Below, in pieces: positions 26,088 to 34,630 of a stretch of DNA of 64,000 nt. The DNA lies in the NCBI GenBank assembly GCA_016235125.1, contig JACRLZ010000004.1, forward strand, positions 124,001-188,000. Reading direction: 5' to 3'. The position numbers were made by a program, and so were the translations under genes. The notes below the pieces were generated by a model. The model was given only the letters and a program-made list of their open reading frames with translations. It did no database searches and was not told the DNA's origin. This stretch comes from Sphingobacteriales bacterium. Its GTDB lineage: Bacteria > Bacteroidota > Bacteroidia > Chitinophagales > Chitinophagaceae. Numbering within the stretch: position 1 is the stretch's first letter; each line of letters opens with the position of its first letter.

Positions 26088-26684
26088 ATGAAAATTCTTT
26101 TAGGATTTTTGTTCCTGTTGCCCCTGCATTGCTTCTCGCAATTAGGCATCGGCGTAAAAGCCGGTCTCAACTTTGTAAATGTTACAAATACAGCAGGCAT
26201 CAATGCCAACAGCAAATCGGGTTATATGGTGGGTGGTTATATTTCACCAAAGCCGAAAAAGATCATTGGTTACCGTTCCGAATTGATCTTATCAAGACAA
26301 GGTTATGATTACAAAAGCAATACCAACACCGGGACAGTAAATCTTGATTACCTGTTGCTGCCCCAACTAATCACCTTCAACTTCACAAAAAAATTTGAAG
26401 TGCATGTGGGGGGGCAAATGGCGCTTTTACTCAATGCCAAGGTTGACAGTTCAGGCAATAGCAGTAGTGGCACCTTGCTGGATTATTTCAACAAGTTTGA
26501 TTATGGTGTGGTTGGCGGGGTGCAGGTATCGCCGGTAAGTGGTTTGTTTATTGGCAGCCGTATCAATATCAGCCTGCATAATCTGAATAAAGAACTTCCT
26601 ATTGGTGGCTCAAACCCCAATTTCGTCCCAAAAGAACTTATTAAAAACAATGTGGTGCAGCTCTATGCCGGCTGGAGGTTTTAA
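26088..26684 (+). CDS. Outer-membrane beta-barrel protein (OMP_b-brl_2/PorT-like)
   Basis: A 198-residue protein with a short signal peptide (MKILLGFLFLLPLHCFSQ). The mature part alternates polar and hydrophobic residues, as in an eight-stranded barrel (LGIGVKAGLNFVNVTN, GYRSELILSRQGYDYK) and ends in an aromatic residue (LYAGWRF), the usual outer-membrane insertion signal. This is the common PF13568-type small barrel of Bacteroidota; the role is unknown. It lies 33 bp after dxs and may be co-transcribed. Confidence 0.85.
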   Translation: MKILLGFLFLLPLHCFSQLGIGVKAGLNFVNVTNTAGINANSKSGYMVGGYISPKPKKIIGYRSELILSRQGYDYKSNTNTGTVNLDYLLLPQLITFNFTKKFEVHVGGQMALLLNAKVDSSGNSSSGTLLDYFNKFDYGVVGGVQVSPVSGLFIGSRINISLHNLNKELPIGGSNPNFVPKELIKNNVVQLYAGWRF

Positions 26685-26771
26685 GTTTTCATTTCTTTAA
26701 CTTCTGCTGTAAAAGAGCCCTTGTGGATTTTCGTTGAATAGCTGTCTCATTCCCGTTCAAACGGCTGTTGT

Positions 26772-27413
26772 ATGAAAATATCCCGCCTGTTAATACTCGT
26801 CCTGATTATTATCGTAGCTGCCTCCTGGCTTTCGCAAACAAAACTCTGGAAAAGGACCAAAGCATTGTACATTCCTCAAACTCAAAAAGACTATTCTTTA
26901 ACTAACAGAGTTGAAGAGAAGCTGCAGCAAAAAGCTGCAGAAGGAAAAATTTTTGTTCAACAAAAAAAGTATAACGACAATATTTGTTTCCTGATAGACA
27001 TGAGCCTGTCATCAGGACAAAACCGTTTTTTTATTTATGATCTGAAAAATGATTCTCTGTTCAATTCGGGCCTTGTAGCGCATGGCAATTGCTATGAATA
27101 CTGGCTTGAAGGAAGGAAGTATAGCAATGTGGTAGGAAGTGGTTGCACTTCGCTGGGAAAATATAAGATCGGCATTCATTATACCGGAAAATTTGGATAT
27201 TCCTACAAACTGCATGGATTGGATACAACAAATAACAATGCTTTTGAACGAACAGTAGTACTGCATGCTCATTCCTGCATTCCTGAAACAGAGGTGCCTG
27301 ATGAAATTTGCCAAAGCAATGGTTGCCCCACCGTGTCACCCAATTTTTTAGAGCAACTAAAAACGATCATCAATCAATCAAAAAAACCGGTGCTGCTCTG
27401 GATTTATGAATAA
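26772..27413 (+). CDS. Murein L,D-transpeptidase catalytic (YkuD_2) protein
   Basis: A 213-residue protein with an N-terminal membrane anchor or signal (residues 4-22). The catalytic region has the YkuD_2 pattern: SLGKYKIG, VVLHAHS and the Cys motif SNGCPTVSP. The family is predicted to form or cut 3-3 peptidoglycan crosslinks or to attach proteins to them, in the periplasm. It has no clear operon partner. The next gene is convergent and an OsmC terminator overlaps its end. Confidence 0.85.
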   Translation: MKISRLLILVLIIIVAASWLSQTKLWKRTKALYIPQTQKDYSLTNRVEEKLQQKAAEGKIFVQQKKYNDNICFLIDMSLSSGQNRFFIYDLKNDSLFNSGLVAHGNCYEYWLEGRKYSNVVGSGCTSLGKYKIGIHYTGKFGYSYKLHGLDTTNNNAFERTVVLHAHSCIPETEVPDEICQSNGCPTVSPNFLEQLKTIINQSKKPVLLWIYE

Positions 27414-27441
27414 AAAAAACTGCCCTGCAATGACAAGGCAG
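27412..27441 (-). terminator. Terminator of the OsmC-family gene
   Basis: On the minus strand CTGCC pairs with GGCAG around a 12-nt loop, followed by eight T. It lies at the end of the convergent YkuD_2 gene. Confidence 0.7.
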
Positions 27442-27465
27442 CTCAAGAAATAATCTTAAAATAAA

Positions 27466-27900
27466 TTATGCTGAAGCAGCCTTAAAGCTTTTCACTTGCT
27501 GAGCCTCTATGGTTACCGGTATTCCCAAAGCCTTACTTACAGGGCAATTTTCTTTTGCTTCTTCTGCATATTGCGGAAAATTCTTTGCTCTTAGTTTTGG
27601 CACTTTGGCTTTTACATCCAGGTGACTACCGGTAATAACCCCATTTTCAAGGGTAACAGTACAGGTAGTTTCAATACGGCTGGGAGTAAATCCCGCCGCA
27701 CCCAATACAAAACTCAATTTCATTGAATAACAACCGGCATGTGCGGCTGCAATTAATTCTTCAGGGTTGGTATAAGAACCATCATCAAAGCGGCTCCTGA
27801 AATCATACTTTTTGTTTTTAATAACGCCGGATTGGGTTTGCAGTTTTCCCATACCTTCTTTACCGGTTCCTTTCCAGTTGGCGGTTGCTGTTCTTTTCAT
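27466..27900 (-). CDS. OsmC-family peroxiredoxin-like protein
   Basis: A 144-residue protein. The OsmC/Ohr fold has two redox cysteines: Cys57 (AAHAGCYSM) and a second in KENCPVSKALG. Both are present, so thiol-dependent reduction of organic hydroperoxides is likely. It is closer to OsmC than to Ohr by these motifs. It is cytoplasmic. It lies 48 bp downstream of scpA, but a separate transcript is possible. Confidence 0.92.
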   Translation of the reverse strand: MKRTATANWKGTGKEGMGKLQTQSGVIKNKKYDFRSRFDDGSYTNPEELIAAAHAGCYSMKLSFVLGAAGFTPSRIETTCTVTLENGVITGSHLDVKAKVPKLRAKNFPQYAEEAKENCPVSKALGIPVTIEAQQVKSFKAASA

Positions 27901-27948
27901 AATAAAATTTTTATTGTGGTTGATTGGTTTTGTCCATTCTGCCTGCCA

Positions 27949-28719
27949 TCAGGCAAGTTCAGCGAGCCGGGTTTCCGGATCGTTGTATTCGATGATAAAA
28001 TTATTCTTCCCCTGCCCTATAATGATCTTCAGGAATTTTTGCTGCACCAGTTCAAGCATTGACAGAAATAAAAAGATGGCATGCACCCTGTTCTCGCATT
28101 GCTCAAAAATTTTTTCAAACGAAATAGTTTGTTGTTCCCTTGCCCAGGTTAGCACCTGGTCACGACTGCCCTCCATAGTGTAGTTATACTGAACTATAGT
28201 ATGGACAGGCCTGTTGATGCGTTCGCTGTATTTCTGCATGGCCCTTTCAAAGGCCCGCATCAGTTTGAAAAGAGTTATGTTCTGTATTTCGGTTCCCTCG
28301 CTGTCTTCTTCCCCTATTGCAGCCAGTTCCTGCTGAATATTTCCTCTTTTCACCATCAGCATACGCAGGGTTTCCATCTCGGCCATTTGTGCTGATGCTT
28401 CTTTGAAACGTTTGTATTCAAGAATTTTATTAACCAGCTCCTGTCTTGGATCTATCTCATTACCCTCAGCATCCAATTCCTTGCGGGGCAGCAGCATTTT
28501 GGCTTTTATTCTCATCAGCGTGGAAATAAATAAAATGAATTCGCTGCTGAGTTCAATATTCAATTCTTCACTTTGATGTATGTATTCCAGAAAATCATTT
28601 ATAATTTTTGTAATGGGTATATTATAAATGTCTAACTCATCTCTTTCAATGAAAAAGAGAAGCAGGTCAAATGGACCCTCAAACTGGGGAAGTTTTATCT
28701 GGTATGATGTATTTGCCAA
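27949..28719 (-). CDS. scpA: Segregation and condensation protein A
   Basis: This is the kleisin subunit that links Smc and ScpB in chromosome condensation. The likely start is TTG at 28717-28719, preceded by AGGATC, giving 256 residues that begin MANTSYQIKLPQFEGPFDLLLFF. The open frame continues to 28797 from another TTG, but that stretch contains a TATTTTTG promoter box (28774-28781), so the longer start is unlikely. The N-terminal kleisin motif EGPFDLLLFFIERDELDIYNIPI and the C-terminal winged-helix region are present. No scpB or smc is next to it. Confidence 0.9.
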   Translation of the reverse strand: MANTSYQIKLPQFEGPFDLLLFFIERDELDIYNIPITKIINDFLEYIHQSEELNIELSSEFILFISTLMRIKAKMLLPRKELDAEGNEIDPRQELVNKILEYKRFKEASAQMAEMETLRMLMVKRGNIQQELAAIGEEDSEGTEIQNITLFKLMRAFERAMQKYSERINRPVHTIVQYNYTMEGSRDQVLTWAREQQTISFEKIFEQCENRVHAIFLFLSMLELVQQKFLKIIIGQGKNNFIIEYNDPETRLAELA

Positions 28720-28773
28720 ACTGATCCTGTTAAAGTCAAACAATTTACCAAAGCAATAAACATTTCCGGCAGG

Positions 28774-28781
28774 CAAAAATA
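28774..28781 (-). promoter_or_regulatory. scpA promoter -7 box (TATTTTTG)
   Basis: A full TAnnTTTG match, 54 nt before the chosen TTG start and inside the longer open frame. It argues for the shorter scpA. Confidence 0.5.
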
Positions 28782-28818
28782 AGGTAATTGCCGCCAACCC
28801 TTTTTTACAGACTTTTCA

Positions 28819-29193
28819 TTATTTTTTTAATGCATCCCTGATCTCCATCAGCAATTTGTCTGTAGATGAAGGTCCCGGAGGGTCAACAGGGGCTTCTTCC
28901 TGTTTTTTCTTCATGGAGTTTAATCCTTTGATCAGGATAAAAAGGAAGAAAGCAATCAACAGGAAATTTATAACCGCCTGAATGAATGAACCATACTGGA
29001 TGGCCACACCATTGACATTTGCAGTTAATGAATCAAACCTCTGGCCGATAAAAGACCCCACTATCGGCATCAGTATCTTATCTGTCAATGCAGTAATGAT
29101 AGCGCCGAAGGCACCTCCGATCACAACAGCCACTGCCAGATCCATTACATCGCCCTTGGTAGCAAACTCTTTAAATTCTTTTAGCATTCCCAT
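28819..29193 (-). CDS. mscL: Large-conductance mechanosensitive channel
   Basis: A pentameric inner-membrane channel that opens under hypo-osmotic shock. It has 124 residues. TM1 (DLAVAVVIGGAFGAIITAL, about 17-36) contains the gate, and TM2 is at about 68-92 (FIQAVINFLLIAFFLFILI). The N-terminal MLKEFKEFATKGDVMD and the C-terminal helix EEAPVDPPGPSSTDKLLMEIRDAL are typical. It starts at ATG 29191-29193, with a second Met two codons later. It lies about 100 bp upstream of scpA. Confidence 0.96.
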   Translation of the reverse strand: MGMLKEFKEFATKGDVMDLAVAVVIGGAFGAIITALTDKILMPIVGSFIGQRFDSLTANVNGVAIQYGSFIQAVINFLLIAFFLFILIKGLNSMKKKQEEAPVDPPGPSSTDKLLMEIRDALKK

Positions 29194-29412
29194 AAAAAAC
29201 TTTTATGCCTGCCGGTTAAAAAAATGATTAAGCCGGCAAACTGATTAAATAAAAATGAAAGTTACTGATTTGAAAGAAACAGGCTGAATAAAGGGAAAAT
29301 AATGATTATTCTGCCAGTTCTTATTCTATTCCTGCCACTTATGTAAACGATAATTAATTGTTCCTGATTTCGAACTCCTGTATACTCTATATTCCGCACC
29401 TTTGCACCCGTT

Positions 29413-30351
29413 ATGAAAACAAATCATGTATTCGTAAAGTGGGGGCTTTTCGTTCTTTTATCTTTTATCTGGGGCAGCAGTTTTTTACTGATGCTTATCG
29501 GACTTGAGCAGTTAAATGCCTGGCAGGTTGCAGCGCTACGACTTTTTTCAGCTGGAATTATTATGTTACCATTTGCATGGCCTGTTATAAAAAGGATCCC
29601 AAAAGAAAAAGTTTCTTATACGATTCTGTCAGGTTTTTTGGGTAGTTTTTTTCCTGCTTTTCTTTTTTGCCTGGCGGAGACCCGCCTTGACAGTTCTTTT
29701 GCCGGCACATTAAATTCCCTTACCCCCATCTTCGTGATATTGGTGGGTGTATTTTTTTTCAACTTAAAAGTGAAATGGCAGCAGGTAATTGGTATCCTTA
29801 TCAGTTTTGCAGGAAGCATTTTTCTTTTTATGGCCAAAAGCGGAAAAACCGGAGACCTGCTCTACGTTGGTTTTATTGTATTGGGAACTTTTTGTTATGG
29901 CCTCAATGTAAACATGATTGGTAAAAAATTGAGAGACATTCCTTCATTCGATATAGGCGTATTGGCTTTTTCTTTTTTAGCAATACCCTCTTTGATCATC
30001 CTGTTAGCTTTTGGAACCCATAATCTGAATTTTTCCGATGGCCATATTTTATGGTCTTTGGGCGCCAGCGCCATACTGGGTATAATGGGCACCACTGTCG
30101 CTTCAATACTTTTTTATGTTTTACTGAAAAGATCAGGCGGGATCTTCGCCAGCACTGTGACCTATGGTATTCCTTTCGTTGCTATTTTCTGGGGATGGGT
30201 GTATCATGAAAAAATAACAGTTCCTGTTATCCTCAGCCTGCTGATGATTTTACTTGGTATTTTTATTATCAATGCAAATGAAAAACCCATCAGGTGGTTG
30301 AAGGGTCTTTTGAAAAAAGAAACCCGTATTAAAAAGATTACACCGCCATAA
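29413..30351 (+). CDS. EamA-family (DMT) transporter
   Basis: A 312-residue inner-membrane protein with ten predicted transmembrane helices and two EamA repeats, the first starting LLSFIWGSSFLLMLIG and the second near YVGFIVLGTFCYGLN. Family members export amino acids, metabolites or nucleotides; the substrate cannot be told. The C-terminus is basic. Its 3' end overlaps the convergent frr gene by 14 bp. CACCTTTG (29396-29403), one mismatch from the -7 box, may be its promoter. Confidence 0.9.
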   Translation: MKTNHVFVKWGLFVLLSFIWGSSFLLMLIGLEQLNAWQVAALRLFSAGIIMLPFAWPVIKRIPKEKVSYTILSGFLGSFFPAFLFCLAETRLDSSFAGTLNSLTPIFVILVGVFFFNLKVKWQQVIGILISFAGSIFLFMAKSGKTGDLLYVGFIVLGTFCYGLNVNMIGKKLRDIPSFDIGVLAFSFLAIPSLIILLAFGTHNLNFSDGHILWSLGASAILGIMGTTVASILFYVLLKRSGGIFASTVTYGIPFVAIFWGWVYHEKITVPVILSLLMILLGIFIINANEKPIRWLKGLLKKETRIKKITPP

Positions 30352-30901
30352 TTTCTTTTTCCTTTGCGGCAAGATGTTTATCCACGGCAGAAATAAATTT
30401 ATCAGTAACCTGCTGCATATTTGTTTCTGCATCTTTTGCTGCATCTTCGCTCAGACCCTGCTTCTGTAATCTTTTGATATGTTCAATTGCGTCTCTGCGG
30501 ATATTGCGGATAGCAACTTTTGAGTTCTCACCTTCGTGATGACATTTTTTTACCAGTTCTTTTCTTCTTTCCTCAGTAAGTGGCGGCAGAAATAACCGGA
30601 TTATATTTCCGTCGTTCTGAGGATTGATACCAATATTGGCTGCTATGATTGCTTTCTCGATGGGCTGCAGCATATTTTTCTCCCATGGTTGAATACTAAG
30701 TGTTCGGGCATCCATCACACTTACATTTGATACCTGCTGAACAGGCATGTGTGATCCGTAATAATCCACCATAATGCCATCAATGATCTGCGGATTGGCC
30801 TTGCCGGCCCTTATCTTTACCAGCTCAGCTTCCAGGTGACCTATGGCTTTTTTCATATGATCTTCTGCTCCTGAAATAATTGATGCAATATCTTCTGCCA
30901 T
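30338..30901 (-). CDS. frr: Ribosome recycling factor
   Basis: This factor splits post-termination ribosomes together with EF-G. The start at ATG 30899-30901 (MAEDIASIIS) gives 187 residues, the standard family length; an upstream in-frame Met would add 16 unlikely residues. EAELVKIRAGKANPQIIDGIMVDYYG and the C-terminal three-helix bundle with PPLTEERRKELVKKCHHEGE are diagnostic. A TAGCTTTG promoter box is 36 nt upstream. It overlaps the EamA gene end by 14 bp. Confidence 0.97.
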   Translation of the reverse strand: MAEDIASIISGAEDHMKKAIGHLEAELVKIRAGKANPQIIDGIMVDYYGSHMPVQQVSNVSVMDARTLSIQPWEKNMLQPIEKAIIAANIGINPQNDGNIIRLFLPPLTEERRKELVKKCHHEGENSKVAIRNIRRDAIEHIKRLQKQGLSEDAAKDAETNMQQVTDKFISAVDKHLAAKEKEIMAV

Positions 30902-30937
30902 AAAAAATTTATTTATTGAATAAAACCCAATGGGTAG

Positions 30938-30945
30938 CAAAGCTA
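30938..30945 (-). promoter_or_regulatory. frr promoter -7 box (TAGCTTTG)
   Basis: A full TAnnTTTG match, 36 nt before the frr ATG. Confidence 0.55.
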
Positions 30946-30958
30946 ACAAAAGAGTATA

Positions 30959-30976
30959 ATCCGATAGCTATCGGAT
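30959..30976. repeat. Perfect 18-bp palindrome ATCCGATAGCTATCGGAT
   Basis: A self-complementary 18-mer between frr and the WecA-like gene, just upstream of the frr promoter box. CCGATAGCTATCGG is a common dispersed palindrome in Bacteroidota. Confidence 0.6.
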
Positions 30977-30977
30977 C

Positions 30978-31000
30978 AAAAAAAGCCCTGTGAAAGGCTT
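30978..31000 (-). terminator. Terminator of the WecA-like gene
   Basis: On the minus strand AAGCC pairs with GGCTT around an 8-nt loop, followed by a T-run, 18 nt after the stop codon. Confidence 0.7.
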
Positions 31001-31018
31001 AAATTGTTAATAAAGATT

Positions 31019-32158
31019 TTAATTATCGGCTGCCGCCTGTGATTCTTTTGTAAGTGTAACAACTTTAGTAGCTGTTTTAAGTTCGGTGGTCCCTGTAATG
31101 GTTTTTGCAATAACCATTTTATTTCTGCGGGATTTCCTGTAATACAAAAGTCCCAGTCCGCTAAAAGAAAGTATAAGCATTATCAGCAACAGGTAATTGG
31201 GGCCAAGTGACTGTCCCCAATAGGCCAGAAGAATAAATCCAATGTTTATCCCAACACATGTAAATGCGACAGCCGGGTGGCTCAACCCATTATCCAGCAA
31301 TAAATGATGTACATGGTTCCGGTCGGGGGTAAAAGGTGATCTGCCGTTAATAATCCTTACGCTAAACACCCGGAGTGTATCGAGTAGGGGAACAATCAAA
31401 ATAGCAAAACCAATCGCTACAGAAGACTCAAGAGGTACTGCTGCAGCTTCCGGTGTGCCGGCGATATTGATAAACTTGATCACCAGTATAGCATTAACGA
31501 GCCCAATCATCAGGGATCCCGAATCGCCCATAAATATTTTTGCAGGATGATGATTAAATATCATAAAGGCCCCCAGGCTTCCTGCCATAGCAAAAGACAT
31601 TAATGCGTATGCCTGCTGATTTACAGCTAAGAAATAAATCCCGAAAACAAGCATGGTTAAAACGCCCAGGCTGGCTGCGAGCCCGTCTACCCCATCAATA
31701 AGATTAAATGAATTTATTACAACAACTATTGTGAGATACGAAAGAGCAAGACCAAAACCTTCGGAAACATGATCAAAACCGAATAAGCCATGCATGCTGT
31801 CAAGCCGTATGCCACCCAGGTGAATTAAAATGGAAGCGGCAATGATCTGTCCTATAAATTTTTTTGTTGCCGAAAGTATCATCAGGTCGTCTTTTAGCCC
31901 AAGAAAAAAAATAACGATTGCTGCCGCAAAAAAATATTGAAACTCAGGATTGAGATATCCCTGTACAGATAAAAGTGATGCCAGTAAAAAACCACTGAAA
32001 ATACCTACACCCCCTAAAGGAGCTACAAGCCTTGTATGCACTTTTCTTTCATCGGGAATATCATACAGATGCTTCTGCTCAGCTACCTGCAAAATCACAG
32101 GAATAGCTAAAAAAGTGATTATAAATGAAACAGAAGCAGTTAGTAAAATATCAAGCAT
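31019..32158 (-). CDS. MraY/WecA-like UDP-GlcNAc:undecaprenyl-phosphate GlcNAc-1-phosphate transferase
   Basis: A 379-residue polytopic inner-membrane enzyme that starts lipid-linked glycan assembly. There are about eleven transmembrane helices. The conserved aspartate motifs are LKDDLMILSATKK, NSFNLIDGVDGLA and FMGDSGSLMIG, and the cytoplasmic HIHH-type loop is NHVHHLLLDNG. These favour WecA/TagO over MraY. The product is probably used for O-antigen or another surface glycan. It has a TATTTTTG promoter box 19 nt upstream and its own terminator, so it is transcribed alone. Confidence 0.92.
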   Translation of the reverse strand: MLDILLTASVSFIITFLAIPVILQVAEQKHLYDIPDERKVHTRLVAPLGGVGIFSGFLLASLLSVQGYLNPEFQYFFAAAIVIFFLGLKDDLMILSATKKFIGQIIAASILIHLGGIRLDSMHGLFGFDHVSEGFGLALSYLTIVVVINSFNLIDGVDGLAASLGVLTMLVFGIYFLAVNQQAYALMSFAMAGSLGAFMIFNHHPAKIFMGDSGSLMIGLVNAILVIKFINIAGTPEAAAVPLESSVAIGFAILIVPLLDTLRVFSVRIINGRSPFTPDRNHVHHLLLDNGLSHPAVAFTCVGINIGFILLAYWGQSLGPNYLLLIMLILSFSGLGLLYYRKSRRNKMVIAKTITGTTELKTATKVVTLTKESQAAADN

Positions 32159-32177
32159 GTAAGCAGTTTTACAGGTA

Positions 32178-32185
32178 CAAAAATA
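32178..32185 (-). promoter_or_regulatory. WecA-like gene promoter -7 box (TATTTTTG)
   Basis: A full TAnnTTTG match, 19 nt before the ATG. Confidence 0.55.
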
Positions 32186-32364
32186 ACTCTACGCCCCTTG
32201 ATTTCTCATGAAGAAATTATTTCTTTCCCCCTTTGCAGGATATTTTGGATTTGCTAAATCAGATTGCCTGGTTGGCTTTTGTATCCAAAAAGATTGCACT
32301 TTTGCAGCGCAACGACGGGTTTGAAAGCACAAGATACTAAAAGTTTAATAAGATACTAATTTTT

Positions 32365-33198
32365 ATGGCTGAACTTACTTCCATTGCATCACAAATAAGA
32401 CGTGATATTGTAAGAATGGTACATGCTGTTAATAGCGGCCACCCGGGAGGTTCATTAGGCTGTACAGATTTTTTTACCGCTCTGTACTTCAGAGTAATGA
32501 AGCATAATCCCGATTTTAATATGGATGCGAAAGATGAAGATGTATTCATATTATCAAACGGCCATGTTTCGCCTGTTTTTTATTCCACTTTGGCAAGGGC
32601 TGGTTATTTTGATATAAAAGAACTGGGAACATTCAGAAAAATCAATTCAAGATTACAGGGTCATCCCGCCACTCATGAGCATTTGCCGGGTGTACGAATA
32701 GCTTCGGGTTCCTTAGGCCAGGGAATGAGTGTGGCCATTGGAGCCGCTCTGACAAAAAAATTAAATGGAGAAAATAATATTGTTTTTTCTCTTCATGGTG
32801 ATGGCGAACTGGATGAGGGCCAGGTTTGGGAAGCCGTTATGTTTGCTGCACATCATAAGGTAGATAATCTCATTTCAACTATAGACTGGAATGGTCAGCA
32901 GATTGACGGGCCTACAGATAAAGTGATGGGGCTGGGAAATATCCGTGAAAAATTTGAAGCCTTTGGCTGGACAACTCTTGAAATGAATGGTAATGATATG
33001 GATGATGTGGTAACTACGCTGGAAAAAGCCAAAACTTTAATTGGTAATGGTAAACCCTTATCAATAATGATGCATACTGTAATGGGCAAGGGTGTTGACT
33101 TTATGGAAGGCACACATGAATGGCATGGTGTGGCACCCAATGATGAACAATTGACCAAAGCACTGGCTCAATTACCCGAAACTCTGGGTGATTATTGA
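32365..33198 (+). CDS. Transketolase, N-terminal subunit
   Basis: The thiamine-diphosphate-binding half of a split transketolase of the pentose phosphate pathway, 277 residues. It has NSGHPGGSLGCTDFF, the Mg/TPP motif HGDGELDEGQVWE, STIDWNGQQIDG and TVMGKGVDFMEG. The C-terminal (pyrimidine-binding) subunit gene usually follows directly, but here the next gene is on the other strand, so the partner must be elsewhere. A CACTTTTG box near 32296, with TTGG 21 nt upstream, is a possible promoter. A direct repeat AAGATACTAA sits twice in the leader. Confidence 0.93.
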   Translation: MAELTSIASQIRRDIVRMVHAVNSGHPGGSLGCTDFFTALYFRVMKHNPDFNMDAKDEDVFILSNGHVSPVFYSTLARAGYFDIKELGTFRKINSRLQGHPATHEHLPGVRIASGSLGQGMSVAIGAALTKKLNGENNIVFSLHGDGELDEGQVWEAVMFAAHHKVDNLISTIDWNGQQIDGPTDKVMGLGNIREKFEAFGWTTLEMNGNDMDDVVTTLEKAKTLIGNGKPLSIMMHTVMGKGVDFMEGTHEWHGVAPNDEQLTKALAQLPETLGDY

Positions 33199-33319
33199 AG
33201 AGCTAAGATTTTTTGGATTAAATAGGATTATCAGGAAATCGGTGATTCCTCTTTAACCAGGAAGAAGCTCTATTATCGGAGAGCATCTTGTTTCCCTCTA
33301 ATCCACAAAATCATGTAAA

Positions 33320-33340
33320 CCTGCCAGCCGGCAGGCAGGT
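33320..33340. repeat. GC-rich palindrome CCTGCCAGCCGGCAGGCAGG
   Basis: CTGCC/GGCAG hairpin between the convergent transketolase and permease genes. It belongs to the dispersed TGCCTGCCGGCAGGCA family and may terminate transcription. Confidence 0.5.
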
Positions 33341-33351
33341 CTTAGTTCTTA

Positions 33352-34587
33352 CTATTCCGAACGAAGGGAAAACTCCTGCATAGCAGCTTTTCTTGCCGGA
33401 ATCCATGAGGCTATCAGTGCTATAATAAAAACAGTGACTCCGACCAGCAGAAAATCATTTACCCTTAGTTTCACCGGAAAATAATCAATCAGAAAAGAAC
33501 CACCGGTTAAAGGAATTATATGATACCTGATCTGTAACTCAGCCACTAACAGTGCCAGTAACATACCTGCACCACCCCCAATGATGGCAAGCAACAAACC
33601 CTCACTTAAGAAAATTCTTTGAATAAACACTTTACTTCCTCCCAATGCATGCAAAACACTCATGTCTTTTTGTTTTTCAAGAACCAGCATGGTCAGTGCC
33701 CCGATCATGTTAAATGCTGCCACCACAAGAATTAAACACAGCACACCGTAAATAACCCAGCGTTCAAGATTCATGACTGCGTAAAGGTTTCTGTTTTGTT
33801 CATATTTGTTTTGTACCTGATACTTGTTCCCGAAGATTTCTTTTACCTTTTTTTTTAGCTTTCCTGCATCAGCCGGATTCCTTAATGCGATTTCTACGGC
33901 GCTGTATTCACTGTCTGCCAGTTTCATGGACTTTTTTACAAAGTCAATATTGGTAATTCCGTATTTATTATCAAAATCCTGCTGAATTTTAAAAGCAGCA
34001 GAAGAACGGATGGTATCGTTGCTGATATCTTCCAGGAAATTGATCTGCTCAGTAGTGCTTTTTCTTGGTAAATAGATTTTCAGCAAAAAAATATTTTTAT
34101 CAGCACGGATGCCAAGGGCTCCTTCCACTCCGGCGCCGACAATCAATTTGGGGGCCTCTTCATTACCCAGATCATAAGTTGCATCATCCAATAAATTATC
34201 CGCTACTCCGCTTACATAGCGATAATTTTCATCAACCCCTTTTAAATAGATCACAGACTGGTAATCCCCATTCTGTACCATCGCTTTTTCTTCTACTACC
34301 AGTGAAAAATTCTTAACACCATCAATGCCCCTTAGTTTTTGCAATTGTTCATTTGATATAATCATTACTTTTCCTGATGCAGGAGAAATTTTTAAATCCG
34401 TGTAGAAAGAAGAATAGAGAGATTTTACCAACCCTTCAAATCCATTGAACACACTCAGCACCAAAATAAGCGCTGCTGTTCCGATAATGATTGCCGCAAT
34501 GCTTATCCATGCAATGACATTGATGGCATTGGTTGATTTTTTTGCTTTGAAATACCGCCAGGCAAAAAGGAAGTTTAAAGGTTTCAG
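33352..34587 (-). CDS. FtsX/LolC-E-like ABC transporter permease (start codon uncertain)
   Basis: An inner-membrane permease with four transmembrane helices and a periplasmic MacB-PCD domain, as in lipoprotein-releasing LolC/E. The first canonical start in frame is TTG 34464 (370 residues), but that cuts through TM1. The frame stays open to 34590, and the extra 41 codons (KPLNFLFAWRYFKAKKSTNA, then NVIAWISIAAIIIGTAALI) match the family's N-terminus. Only CTG at 34585-34587 could start there, giving 411 residues, the normal length. The upstream bases look like an intergenic repeat. The ABC ATPase partner is not adjacent. It lies downstream of rbfA. Confidence 0.8.
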   Translation of the reverse strand: MKPLNFLFAWRYFKAKKSTNAINVIAWISIAAIIIGTAALILVLSVFNGFEGLVKSLYSSFYTDLKISPASGKVMIISNEQLQKLRGIDGVKNFSLVVEEKAMVQNGDYQSVIYLKGVDENYRYVSGVADNLLDDATYDLGNEEAPKLIVGAGVEGALGIRADKNIFLLKIYLPRKSTTEQINFLEDISNDTIRSSAAFKIQQDFDNKYGITNIDFVKKSMKLADSEYSAVEIALRNPADAGKLKKKVKEIFGNKYQVQNKYEQNRNLYAVMNLERWVIYGVLCLILVVAAFNMIGALTMLVLEKQKDMSVLHALGGSKVFIQRIFLSEGLLLAIIGGGAGMLLALLVAELQIRYHIIPLTGGSFLIDYFPVKLRVNDFLLVGVTVFIIALIASWIPARKAAMQEFSLRSE

Positions 34588-34630
34588 GGTTTATAGTTTA
34601 GGGTTGGGAAATGACAGTACTCTTGCTTTA

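Noticed and set aside
28720..28797. Longer TTG start for scpA
   Set aside because: A full promoter box lies inside this stretch, and the family normally begins near SYQIKLPQFEGP.
29302..29346. 14-codon hydrophobic frame before the EamA gene
   Set aside because: It is too short, with no ribosome-binding site or conservation evidence; possibly chance.
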